DNA from: Holophaga sp. | Lineage (GTDB): Bacteria; Acidobacteriota; Holophagae; Holophagales; Holophagaceae | DNA: 5,329 nucleotides | NCBI GenBank assembly: GCA_030691225.1 | Contig: JAUYES010000272.1 | Location: 1 to 5,329 of the forward strand | Direction of reading: 5' to 3' | Shown: piece after piece, positions 1 to 5,217 of the stretch | Layout of the letters: the number at the start of each line of letters is the position of its first letter | Numbering within the stretch: the first letter of the stretch is position 1 | Translations under genes and position numbers: made by a program | The notes under the pieces: generated by a model | What the model saw: only the letters and a program-made list of their open reading frames with translations | The model's database searches: none | Told to the model about the DNA's origin: nothing

Positions 1-1
1 G

Positions 2-613
2 GACACCAATATTCAAGCGGACCAGACCCAGCGTGATTCCTGGGAACAGGAAATCGAAGGCGCCTATAGCCGCGCCTGGGACCGGCTCACCAAAGACATC
101 ATGGTGGATGCCTTCTCTGGCGTGCTCTCCAACCGTTGGAACCAAGTTGTCGGCAAGGGCCTGCGGACACCCGAAGAGCGGGCGAGACTCTCTAAAGCCA
201 CCCAGGTGCTCAAGACCATGGAGTTGGCAAAGAGTTATAAGGACTTTGCCGAGTGGGCCAACCTGGAATCCGTGGATGCCGAGTATGTTCGGGAAGGCTT
301 GACGCAGGTTTTCGACCTCGTGGACGGTGAGGAAGTGACCCGTAAGATGCTCGTGCGCTGGCTGAAACGCCCCATTCCCAAGGGTGTGTCGGATTACTAC
401 ACAGCCGCCAAGGCCGTGGTGGACACGGCCTTCGATCTCACGGCCGAAGGCTTTGCGTGGGCCCGCCTGCGCCAGCTCGACCGCAACAGCGACGGGTTCC
501 TCAAGGCCGTAAAGGCTTTGGCAAGTCGACAGACTCAAGTGCTGGACGGCATCCACGCACGCGAGCAAACGTTAGGGCTCACCACAGGAGGCACACGGCA
601 AGCCTGCGATTAA
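2..613 (+). CDS. C-terminal part of an unrecognised, mostly helical protein (5' end outside window)
   Basis: The frame is open from the left edge (codon 1 at position 2) to a TAA at 611-613, so about 203 residues of a longer protein are visible. The ATG at 101 is inside this frame and has no clear ribosome site, so I treat it as internal. The sequence is rich in charged and Ala/Leu residues with few prolines, which suggests mainly alpha helices. I see no signal peptide, membrane segment or Cys motif in this part. Near the C-terminus, codons at 479-514 read D-R-N-S-D-G-F-L, resembling the start of an EF-hand calcium loop, but the loop's last position is Lys instead of the usual Glu/Asp. The final 15 or so residues (TGGTRQACD end) look disordered. 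I do not recognise the family and give no function. It converges with the zinc-ribbon gene across a 63-nt gap. Coding is supported by the long uninterrupted frame and plausible composition. Confidence 0.72.
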   Translation, partial: DTNIQADQTQRDSWEQEIEGAYSRAWDRLTKDIMVDAFSGVLSNRWNQVVGKGLRTPEERARLSKATQVLKTMELAKSYKDFAEWANLESVDAEYVREGLTQVFDLVDGEEVTRKMLVRWLKRPIPKGVSDYYTAAKAVVDTAFDLTAEGFAWARLRQLDRNSDGFLKAVKALASRQTQVLDGIHAREQTLGLTTGGTRQACD

Positions 614-676
614 ATCGGAATTCTGCGGCCACGCATTTTGCCTTTTACCCAACCTGACTGCCCATCGAGGAGTTGA

Positions 677-940
677 TCAGTCCTGAATCCAATTCCGTTT
701 AGGTTCTTTCACAAAGAACCTCACGACGGTGCCGCAGGCTTGGCAGAGATCGGCTTGGAGTTGTTCGGTTGTAACAAAGATGACCGCGGCCTTGTATGCC
801 AGGCCAATGCGGCCCACCTCGGCGTTCTGGTTCACCTTGAGACCCGTAACGATCTCCCCGCTACCACAATGAGGACAGCGCCTGCTTCCCGCCTCCCTGG
901 GCGAAAGACCCTGCGGTGATGGAAGATCTGGATTACCCAT
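677..940 (-). CDS. Small zinc-ribbon protein, function unknown
   Basis: This 87-residue protein has two CxxC knuckles, Cys22/Cys25 (RCPHCGSG) and Cys66/Cys69 (LCQACGTV), about 40 residues apart. This is the layout of a small zinc ribbon binding one Zn(II) through four cysteines. The first 20 residues are Pro/Ser/Gly rich and probably flexible. There is no signal peptide or membrane segment, so it is likely cytoplasmic. The middle (NQNAEVGRIGLAYKAA) and the end (VRFFVKEPKRNW) look like a conserved family of unknown role; that is an impression, not a search result. The ATG at 940 follows an AAGGGA-like ribosome site. The gene is divergent from the Cys-rich secreted protein. Near its 3' end it contains a perfect 9-bp inverted repeat (701-721). 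Zinc binding is inferred from spacing only; a nucleic-acid-binding or redox role is equally possible. Confidence 0.8.
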   Translation of the reverse strand: MGNPDLPSPQGLSPREAGSRRCPHCGSGEIVTGLKVNQNAEVGRIGLAYKAAVIFVTTEQLQADLCQACGTVVRFFVKEPKRNWIQD

Positions 941-1048
941 GAATTTCCCTTGCTCGAATCGGCCGCCGGTTCATGCCGTGGAGTATGATCTCACCACCAA
1001 CGGACAGCCGCTTTCTGGATTTGCGTCATCCCATCGGCTTTTCTTCGT

Positions 1049-1054
1049 GGAGGT
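1049..1054 (+). promoter_or_regulatory. Ribosome binding site fixing the start of the secreted Cys-rich protein
   Basis: GGAGG lies 5 nt before the ATG at 1059. The same frame is open back to an ATG at 939, but that one overlaps the divergent gene's start codon, has no comparable site, and would bury the signal peptide 40 residues inside the protein. A TATGAT box at 984-989 could be the -10 of its promoter, but no convincing -35 lies upstream of it. Confidence 0.75.
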
Positions 1055-1058
1055 ATCC

Positions 1059-1592
1059 ATGTCACATCGCAGTTTTTCTTGGATGACGGTGGCGATCACC
1101 CTCGCCCTCGGCCTCGCCGCTCCAGCCTTTGCGGACTTGTGCCCCCAGTGCCGGAACCGCTCACACACCAAGGACATCGGCTCTTGCAAACTCTGCGATG
1201 GCCGAACCAACAGCGGAGAATTCGCTCTGGACATGGACTGCTCGGATCGTCTTCAGGAATGCGAACAGTGCCGGAAAGCCTTGCCGCCCAAGGCTCCTAA
1301 ATTCAATGAAAAGCAGAGTGGAATCCATAAATACGGGCGCTGGGTCTACGAGTACACAATCTCCAACGAAGGCAGTAAGAGTGAAGGCTATTACGGCAAG
1401 CTGAGCTATTTCGGTAGGCCCATTCCCGAACCCGCCGACATTAACGATCACCTCCGCACTCCCTGGGGCTTAATGCACTGGGTGGGCCAGCCTGCTGTGG
1501 CCTTTGGTAGTCATGGCTGGATGCTGCAGCCTCGACCCAGTAGGCCTTTGGGAAAACTAATTCAACCAACGGCATCGGTGAAGGTGCCCTGA
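1059..1592 (+). CDS. Secreted cysteine-rich protein of unknown function
   Basis: The protein has 177 residues. It begins with a typical Sec signal peptide: Arg4, a hydrophobic run over about residues 9-21, and an A-F-A site at 23-25, so cleavage before Asp26 is likely. The mature N-terminus has seven cysteines at 28, 31, 43, 46, 61, 68 and 71, i.e. three CxxC pairs plus one extra, as in a double zinc-ribbon or disulfide-knotted domain. The remaining 100 residues have no cysteine and are rich in Tyr, Gly and Trp (GRWVYEYTISNEG, then RTPWGLMHWVG and GSHGWM), suggesting a compact extracytoplasmic beta fold. I do not recognise a named family. Metal binding or structural disulfides are inferred from spacing only. 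It is divergent from another CxxC protein and converges on the acyltransferase unit across a 19-nt gap. Confidence 0.82.
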   Translation: MSHRSFSWMTVAITLALGLAAPAFADLCPQCRNRSHTKDIGSCKLCDGRTNSGEFALDMDCSDRLQECEQCRKALPPKAPKFNEKQSGIHKYGRWVYEYTISNEGSKSEGYYGKLSYFGRPIPEPADINDHLRTPWGLMHWVGQPAVAFGSHGWMLQPRPSRPLGKLIQPTASVKVP

Positions 1593-1599
1593 CTTCACC
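1577..1599. terminator. Hairpin at a convergent gene junction (no U-tract)
   Basis: GGTGAAG (1577-1583) and CTTCACC (1593-1599) form a perfect 7-bp stem with a 9-nt loop. The loop contains the stop codon of the secreted-protein gene (1590-1592). No T-run follows on either strand, so it is not a classical intrinsic terminator. It could block RNA polymerase or protect the mRNA 3' end. Confidence 0.4.
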
Positions 1600-1607
1600 A
1601 CGGCCAT

Positions 1608-1634
1608 GGGTTCACTGGGGAAGTAGGTGAACCC
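1608..1634. terminator. Second hairpin at the convergent junction (no U-tract)
   Basis: GGGTTCAC (1608-1615) and GTGAACCC (1627-1634) form a perfect 8-bp stem with an 11-nt loop, 8 nt after the previous hairpin. It covers the minus-strand stop codon (1612-1614), so its right arm is coding for the small membrane protein. There is no T-run. It probably acts as a transcript-end structure for the minus-strand unit, if it acts at all. Confidence 0.38.
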
Positions 1635-1890
1635 GCTGTAATCGCGTGGCTCGTTCCGATCGATAGGCCGGTAGAACCTGGAGGCTAAGTCCAAAGGCAA
1701 GAGCGAACAGTCCCAGGGGCCAGAGGCGCCTCCAACCCCGCGCAAGGACGAGAGCAAGCAGCGCGCACAGGGCTCCGAAAACGAATCCCGCCAACCGACC
1801 AGCAGGCGATGGAATCATCAATCCAAGCAGGATGACTAACCCACCAAGACTCATGAGCGCTCGAAAGGATTGGGTTCGGGAGGTCGTCAT
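1612..1890 (-). CDS. Small three-helix membrane protein coupled to the acyltransferase
   Basis: This 92-residue protein has three hydrophobic stretches, at about residues 12-28, 33-50 and 56-73, separated by Arg-rich or Pro/Gly turns, and ends in a basic tail. It is almost certainly an inner-membrane protein. Its ATG overlaps the acyltransferase stop codon as ATGA (1887-1890), and an AGGA-type ribosome site lies just upstream inside that gene. It is therefore very likely co-transcribed and translationally coupled. Family and function are unknown. The coupling suggests an accessory or regulatory subunit, or simply a companion membrane protein. The alternative that the frame is chance is weakened by the precise overlap, the ribosome site and the coherent hydrophobic pattern. 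Confidence 0.75.
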   Translation of the reverse strand: MTTSRTQSFRALMSLGGLVILLGLMIPSPAGRLAGFVFGALCALLALVLARGWRRLWPLGLFALAFGLSLQVLPAYRSERATRLQRVHLLPQ

Positions 1891-3059
1891 GGGAGGCTTC
1901 CTGGGGATGCAAATGGCGCGATGGCTCGGGTCCCTTTCACCCGTTCAGCAATCGTCTTCCCCAGCACCATGGCAGGCTTTTCTAACCAGCGGTAGACCAC
2001 GTAGCTCAACCCAAAGGTCGCAGCCAGGGCAATCCCGAAGCGTGCCAATGGTGGCAGGGTCTGGGGCACCGTGTTCAGGGTGATGAGATAGGCCATGGGG
2101 TGCAGTAGGTAGATTGAGTAGCTCAGATCCCCCAGCAGCACGAAGGGCGCGCGGAGCGGGTGGCGGGGCGCATCGTAGAGCGCAAAGACCATGACCATGA
2201 GAAAGCAGAGCGTCACATACCAAACCCGTTCTCGACCAAAAATATAAACGAAGGTATCTGCCACCGGTGGTCCCTTGGGGATGGCGAGGACAAAAAGAAT
2301 CAGCACCAACGCCGCAAAAACCGGGAAGCGCAATCGCCAGCGGGCTAGGCTGCGCAGATGGGCCGCCACGCCCCCGAGCACAAAGAGAAAGGCATGGTTG
2401 GGGATATGAACGTAGGTGTGGAGCTTCTGCCAGTCAGCGTTGGGTGCCTGGGGCACATAGATGAAGTTCCAGGGCCAGGCCCAGGCCAGCAGGGCTCCGA
2501 GCATTACATACAGCAGCACCTTGCGTCGGGCAATCAGCACCAGAAAGGGCAGCGCAAAGTAGAAGAGATACTCCAGGCCAATGGACCACCCACCAATCAG
2601 TAGGCTGCGGTTGGGATGGAAATAGCCAAAGGTGAAGCTAAGGTTCTCGAGAAGCACCCGGGGTGTCGGATTGGGACCGAACAGCACCGTGCCAAAGGGC
2701 GGCCGAAAGGCCAGGGTCATCGCCACGGCGGCGTAATAGAGGGGCGCGATGCGGAAGAATCGCTTGATGTGAAATATCGCCAAATTGCGCGCCGTCCAGC
2801 GAGTCTCGCCGTAAAGCAGGAAGAAACAGAAACCGCTCACCATGAAGAAGCCTTCGACACCGTAGGGGCCGAAGACATTATTGATATTACTCAGGCGAGA
2901 ACCTTGCTGAGCCACGCCGGTGAACTGAGGCATGGAAAGGTGCAATACCGCCACCGCCAGGGCCATGAAGCCACGCAGGATATCCAGGCTATACACCCGC
3001 GCCTCACCGTCAGGCTCCTGAATGAGGCAAGATGCCCACTGGCCTAGCCCTGTTTCCAC
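1887..3059 (-). CDS. Acyltransferase-3 family membrane protein (OafA/YrhL type)
   Basis: The 390-residue integral membrane protein belongs to the family that moves acyl (often acetyl) groups across the inner membrane onto sugars of lipopolysaccharide, exopolysaccharide, peptidoglycan or small molecules. Visible hallmarks: S-L-D-I-L-R-G at 24-30 followed by the family's catalytic-type His40 in VLHLS; G-V-E-G-F-F-M-V-S-G-F at 67-77; the basic stretch H-I-K-R-F-F-R-I-A-P-L-Y at 97-108; S-I-G-L-E-Y-L-F-Y-F around Glu163; D-L-S-Y-S-I-Y-L-L-H-P in the last quarter; and W-L-E-K-P at 358-362. About ten membrane helices can be read and the length is normal for a stand-alone acyltransferase-3 domain, with no SGNH domain attached. 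The GTG at 3059 has AAGGAG 6 nt upstream. The frame stays open to 3278, but that extension would overlap the divergent gene and lacks family features. The acceptor substrate is unknown, since no glycan genes are adjacent. Confidence 0.93.
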   Translation of the reverse strand: METGLGQWASCLIQEPDGEARVYSLDILRGFMALAVAVLHLSMPQFTGVAQQGSRLSNINNVFGPYGVEGFFMVSGFCFFLLYGETRWTARNLAIFHIKRFFRIAPLYYAAVAMTLAFRPPFGTVLFGPNPTPRVLLENLSFTFGYFHPNRSLLIGGWSIGLEYLFYFALPFLVLIARRKVLLYVMLGALLAWAWPWNFIYVPQAPNADWQKLHTYVHIPNHAFLFVLGGVAAHLRSLARWRLRFPVFAALVLILFVLAIPKGPPVADTFVYIFGRERVWYVTLCFLMVMVFALYDAPRHPLRAPFVLLGDLSYSIYLLHPMAYLITLNTVPQTLPPLARFGIALAATFGLSYVVYRWLEKPAMVLGKTIAERVKGTRAIAPFASPGSLP

Positions 3060-3065
3060 GCAGTT

Positions 3066-3071
3066 CTCCTT
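3066..3071 (-). promoter_or_regulatory. Ribosome binding site selecting the GTG start of the acyltransferase
   Basis: On the minus strand AAGGAG lies 6 nt before the GTG at 3057-3059. It is close to ideal in sequence and spacing. The upstream in-frame ATG at 3278 has nothing similar, and the family's conserved DxLRG region sits at residues 26-30 when the GTG is used, the usual place. Confidence 0.8.
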
Positions 3072-3235
3072 GCGATCCCTGCGTTGCCAGGGCTCCCCAG
3101 CTTCGCATGGTGACTGGGCAGGCACCACCCGCCGCTGAGCGCCCACGTGAGTCGCCTTGGAGACCATCTCTGGTTTTCTTACGCTTTCTGGTAATCCTGG
3201 TGGGACCCAGTTTTCTGCCCCAGGCACTAATACCA

Positions 3236-3241
3236 GAGGAG
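3236..3241 (+). promoter_or_regulatory. Ribosome binding site selecting the TTG start of the AI-2E family gene
   Basis: GAGGAG lies 5 nt before the in-frame TTG at 3247. An earlier in-frame TTG at 3157 would add 30 residues of low-complexity sequence unlike the family and has only a weak site. An ATG at 3242 is out of frame and gives only about 20 residues. Confidence 0.72.
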
Positions 3242-3246
3242 ATGCT

Positions 3247-4305
3247 TTGGAAAATCGGCTCGAACCTCGATCGAACAACCTTCCCTGGCGCTACGCCGCC
3301 GTAGCCCTGGGCCTGCTGGTGAGCCTCTGGCTCCTGCGCCAAGCCCTGATGCCTTTTTTCGTCGCCATGATCCTGGCCTACCTGCTGGGGCCGCTGGTGG
3401 ATCGCCTCAGCCGCTACACGCGCCGCACCATGGCTGTGGCCATCATTCTGCTGGTCACCATTGGCCTAACCGTAGCGCTTTTGGCTTGGCTCATCCCCTT
3501 CCTTTACGACCAGACCGGGCGCCTCCTGGCCTCCCTACCCAAATGGCGGGCCTTGCTCGATCAGAAACTCGCCCCCCTGGCCCAGGCCCACCCTTACTGG
3601 GCGGACAAAATTCGGCAGAGCCTTGAAGGCATTGATCTCGGCGGAGCCTGGGGCAGCCTCATGAAGGCAGGTTCCGGTCTTCTGCAATTTTTCCTTTCCG
3701 CCCTCACCCTGATCCTGGTCCCCCTGATTCTCTACCATCTGCTGGAGGGTGGACGGTCGATGCTGAGGTTCTTGGAAGGCCTCGTGCCACCCCGCCACCA
3801 GACACGAACCAAGGCCATGGCCATGGATATCCACGAGCGGCTGGGCGGCTATATTCGCGGCCAGCTGGCCGTAGCACTGGTCATGAGCCTGCTGCAAAGT
3901 CTGGCCTTCCAACTGCTCGGCGTGCCCTATGCCTGGCTCCTGGGCTCCGTGGCCGGCTTCTTCAACGTGATTCCTTACTCCCCCTACCTCGTGGCCTTGC
4001 TGCCCGCCCTGGTGTTGGTTGGGCTCGAAGGCATGGGTGTCGGCCAACTTGTGTTGGTCGCGGGGGTCTTCACTGCAGTTCAAAAGGTCGAAGCCCTTTA
4101 CCTCACCCCGGTCTGGGTGGGCCGCGCCAGCAAATTGCACAGCCTTGAAGTGCTTCTGGCCCTCATCGCCTTCGGCCACTGGTTTGGCCTGCTGGGGCTC
4201 TTGTTCGCCGTGCCGCTAATGGTGTGCGTACGGGTGGTAATGGAACGGCTGTTGGAGGACTACCGGCAACACCCTTGGTTCACGGAAGAATCCACAACGC
4301 ACTGA
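3247..4305 (+). CDS. AI-2E / PerM family membrane transport protein
   Basis: The 352-residue inner-membrane protein matches the AI-2E (UPF0118, PerM/YdiK/TqsA) family: paired N-terminal helices (about 13-35 and 44-70), a polar segment carrying the kinked helical region of about residues 80-130, then a C-terminal block of helices. Telling stretches are G-Y-I-R-G-Q-L near residue 200, L-G-V-P-Y-A-W-L-L-G-S-V-A-G and F-F-N-V-I-P-Y just after it, then L-T-P-V-W-V-G and F-G-L-L-G-L-L-F-A-V-P-L near the end. Length is normal for the family. Members are exporters or permeases of varied cargo; quorum-signal export (TqsA) and Na+/H+ antiport have been described for some, so cargo cannot be assigned here. 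It is transcribed away from the acyltransferase across a 187-nt gap and is probably monocistronic. No clear promoter is visible. The start rests on the GAGGAG-TTG arrangement. Confidence 0.92.
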   Translation: MENRLEPRSNNLPWRYAAVALGLLVSLWLLRQALMPFFVAMILAYLLGPLVDRLSRYTRRTMAVAIILLVTIGLTVALLAWLIPFLYDQTGRLLASLPKWRALLDQKLAPLAQAHPYWADKIRQSLEGIDLGGAWGSLMKAGSGLLQFFLSALTLILVPLILYHLLEGGRSMLRFLEGLVPPRHQTRTKAMAMDIHERLGGYIRGQLAVALVMSLLQSLAFQLLGVPYAWLLGSVAGFFNVIPYSPYLVALLPALVLVGLEGMGVGQLVLVAGVFTAVQKVEALYLTPVWVGRASKLHSLEVLLALIAFGHWFGLLGLLFAVPLMVCVRVVMERLLEDYRQHPWFTEESTTH

Positions 4306-4323
4306 CCTGAAGCCCGCCAGACG

Positions 4324-4358
4324 CCCGTAAACCCAATTGCACCTCACGGGTTTGCGGG
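4324..4358. other. Inverted repeat downstream of the AI-2E family gene
   Basis: CCCGTAAACCC (4324-4334) can pair with GGGTTTGCGGG (4348-4358) over 11 bp, with one G-U wobble and a 13-nt loop, starting 18 nt after the stop codon. It is the best candidate for the 3' end of that transcript, but no T-run follows, so it may stabilise the mRNA or act with Rho. A smaller 6-bp hairpin (4444-4463) lies further on. Otherwise I see nothing in 4306-4475. Confidence 0.4.
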
Positions 4359-4479
4359 AATGTGAATACCACCACTGCCTTTATGGGCTTGCGGATGGCC
4401 TCTGGCTGGGGCCCTCCATTGACGCGAAAAAATTTGGGCAGAAGGCAGGCCCCAGGCCCTGCCAGCTAAAAAATCGATC

Positions 4480-4507
4480 TTGACATATGACTATCTTGAA
4501 CTAATAT
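4480..4507 (+). promoter_or_regulatory. Sigma70-type promoter of hsp20
   Basis: A perfect TTGACA -35 box (4480-4485) is followed after 16 nt by TAATAT (4502-4507), four of six matches to the -10 consensus. The segment is AT-rich in otherwise GC-rich DNA and sits 56 nt before the hsp20 ATG, predicting a leader of roughly 50 nt with transcription starting near 4514. Confidence 0.68.
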
Positions 4508-4522
4508 TTTCTTCGCCAATCA
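4495..4522 (+). promoter_or_regulatory. Possible sigma32-like heat-shock promoter overlapping the sigma70 promoter
   Basis: CTTGAA (4495-4500) matches the sigma32 -35 core. After 13 nt comes CGCCAATCA (4514-4522), a partial match to the CCCCATNT -10 element. The gene downstream is a heat-shock gene, which makes this plausible. The -10 match is imperfect and the organism's heat-shock sigma factor is unknown. No CIRCE (HrcA) operator is present. Confidence 0.35.
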
Positions 4523-4527
4523 AGGCT

Positions 4528-4557
4528 GTCTTCCCCGGCCGCGGGGAGAAAGGAGAC
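4528..4557 (+). promoter_or_regulatory. hsp20 leader structure that can pair with the ribosome site (thermometer-like)
   Basis: The leader GUCUUCC (4528-4534) can pair with GGAGAC (4552-4557), which contains the SD core of hsp20, leaving one bulged U. The intervening CCG/CGG (4535-4537, 4542-4544) can stack on it. A competing 5-bp hairpin, CCCCG/CGGGG (4533-4546), leaves the AAAGGAG site (4549-4555) free. This resembles SD-masking RNA thermometers known upstream of many bacterial hsp20 genes, but it is not a recognisable ROSE or fourU sequence. Hand-folded only. Confidence 0.35.
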
Positions 4558-4562
4558 TAACC

Positions 4563-5024
4563 ATGAACATCATCCGAACTCGCGAGCCAAACCGACTCGC
4601 CCTCAACGCTGAAGCGCTTGAACCCTTCCGGCTCATGCGAAACCTCCTGCGCTGGGATCCCTACCGGGAAATCGCCTTCCCCGGTGAAACAAGCCCTGCC
4701 TTCATGCCCTCTTTCGACGTGAAGGAAACAGCCGAAGCCTACATTCTCACCGCCGATATGCCCGGTATCCGAAAGGGCGATCTGGATATCCAGCTGGCGG
4801 GAAACCGCCTGAGCATCAGCGGTCGACGAGAGGCTGAACCGGCTCGGGAAGACGAACGGTCCTATTCCCAGGAACGCTCGTTTGGCACCTTCAACCGGAC
4901 CTTCTCCTTGCCAGAAGAGGTGCAAGCAAGCCAGGTGACCGCCGATCTCCAGGATGGCGTGCTGCATCTGACTGTGCCCAAGAGCCCGGAAGTCCGTCCT
5001 CAGAAAATCGCAATCAACCAGTAA
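4563..5024 (+). CDS. Small heat-shock protein, Hsp20/alpha-crystallin family
   Basis: The 153-residue cytoplasmic chaperone would bind unfolding proteins without ATP and hold them for refolding by DnaK/ClpB-type machines. The N-terminal arm (1-47) is variable and contains R-W-D-P-Y-R-E (30-36), common in bacterial Hsp20s. The alpha-crystallin domain runs from about 48 to 140: F-D-V-K-E-T-A-E-A-Y at 51-60, A-D-M-P-G-I at 64-69, G-N-R-L-S-I-S-G at 80-87, a charged loop at 88-105, and the signature A-D-L-Q-D-G-V-L at 127-134 followed by T-V-P-K. The C-terminal I-A-I at 149-151 fits the IxI/V motif that docks on neighbouring dimers during oligomer assembly. All expected parts are present and length is normal. 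AAAGGAG lies 7 nt before the ATG. It appears monocistronic, with its own strong promoter and a possibly heat-sensitive leader. Confidence 0.96.
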   Translation: MNIIRTREPNRLALNAEALEPFRLMRNLLRWDPYREIAFPGETSPAFMPSFDVKETAEAYILTADMPGIRKGDLDIQLAGNRLSISGRREAEPAREDERSYSQERSFGTFNRTFSLPEEVQASQVTADLQDGVLHLTVPKSPEVRPQKIAINQ

Positions 5025-5025
5025 A

Positions 5026-5059
5026 GACTCGCTTTTGCGGTAGGCTGCGCACGCGAGTC
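5026..5059 (+). terminator. Hairpin just after hsp20 (no U-tract)
   Basis: GACTCGC (5026-5032) and GCGAGTC (5053-5059) form a perfect 7-bp stem beginning 2 nt after the stop codon. An inner TGCG/CGCA stem (5036-5039, 5048-5051) extends it with small bulges. No T-run follows, so its likely role is 3'-end protection of the hsp20 mRNA. Actual termination may occur at the structure at 5218-5246. Confidence 0.45.
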
Positions 5060-5090
5060 ACCACAATCGGCTGCTGCGGGGCGTCAGATC

Positions 5091-5113
5091 AAAAAAGCCC
5101 CCAGTTGGGGGCT
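5091..5113 (-). terminator. Intrinsic terminator A (minus strand)
   Basis: AGCCCCC (5096-5102) and GGGGGCT (5107-5113) form a 7-bp stem with a 4-nt AGTT loop. Read on the minus strand it ends in TTTTTT (5096-5091), so it terminates leftward transcription coming from the tRNA-His side. On the plus strand there is no T-run. Confidence 0.6.
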
Positions 5114-5124
5114 GGGCTGGAACG

Positions 5125-5153
5125 AAAAAAGCGAGGCCGGTTATTGGTCCCGC
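5125..5153 (-). terminator. Terminator-like hairpin C (minus strand)
   Basis: GCGAGGCC (5131-5138) and GGTCCCGC (5146-5153) pair over 8 positions with one mismatch and one wobble around a 7-nt loop. On the minus strand the stem is followed directly by TTTTTT (5130-5125). Its right arm overlaps the left arm of the long hairpin starting at 5147, so the two folds exclude each other. Confidence 0.4.
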
Positions 5154-5214
5154 TACGACAGCCCACTGGGCTGTCTTCGTGGGACATTCGCGGGTTCGAG
5201 TCCCGGCGTCCCCG
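5147..5214 (+). other. Orphan tRNA T-arm-like module preceded by a long hairpin
   Basis: From 5188 the plus strand reads TCGCGGGTTCGAGTCCCG, a classic tRNA T-stem/T-loop sequence (GGTTCGAGTCC core), followed by GCGTCCCCG, which looks like the 3' strand of an acceptor stem without CCA. No matching 5' acceptor strand, D-arm or anticodon arm lies upstream. Instead there is a hairpin: GTCCC/GGGAC (5147-5151, 5181-5185) enclosing a perfect 8-bp GACAGCCC/GGGCTGTC stem (5157-5164, 5168-5175) with an ACT loop. GGGAC can alternatively pair with GTCCC at 5208-5212, enclosing the T-arm. Terminator B follows at once. It may be a decayed class-II-like tRNA remnant or part of a small RNA. The reading frames here are non-coding artefacts. 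Confidence 0.5.
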
Positions 5215-5217
5215 ATC

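Noticed and set aside
624..639. Short TGCG/CGCA stem followed by TTTT after the left-edge gene
   Set aside because: A 4-bp stem is too weak to call an intrinsic terminator, although its position just after the stop codon is suggestive.
939..1058. N-terminal extension of the secreted protein from the ATG at 939
   Set aside because: It overlaps the start codon of the divergent gene, would put the signal peptide in mid-protein, and the GGAGG-preceded ATG at 1059 explains the gene better.
3010..3342. Extra open frames (3010-3342 minus, 3032-3304 plus) in the divergent intergenic region
   Set aside because: They overlap two well-supported genes or their shared control region, have odd composition, and show no domain or proper ribosome site.
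3535..4179. A 214-codon minus-strand frame inside the AI-2E family gene
   Set aside because: His/Gln/Gly-rich antisense shadow of a clear membrane-protein gene, with no family features.
4306..4562. CIRCE operator for HrcA control of hsp20
   Set aside because: No TTAGCACTC/GAGTGCTAA inverted repeat is present in the upstream region.
5100..5214. A complete plus-strand tRNA ending with the T-arm at 5188-5205
   Set aside because: No acceptor 5' strand complementary to GCGTCCCC, no D-arm and no anticodon stem-loop could be placed upstream, and there is no CCA.
5147..5214. tmRNA 3' end or an attachment site of a genomic island
   Set aside because: tmRNA would need a tRNA-like 5' half some 300 nt upstream, where hsp20 lies. 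No integrase or direct repeat of the tRNA-His 3' end in the same orientation is visible; the match is inverted.
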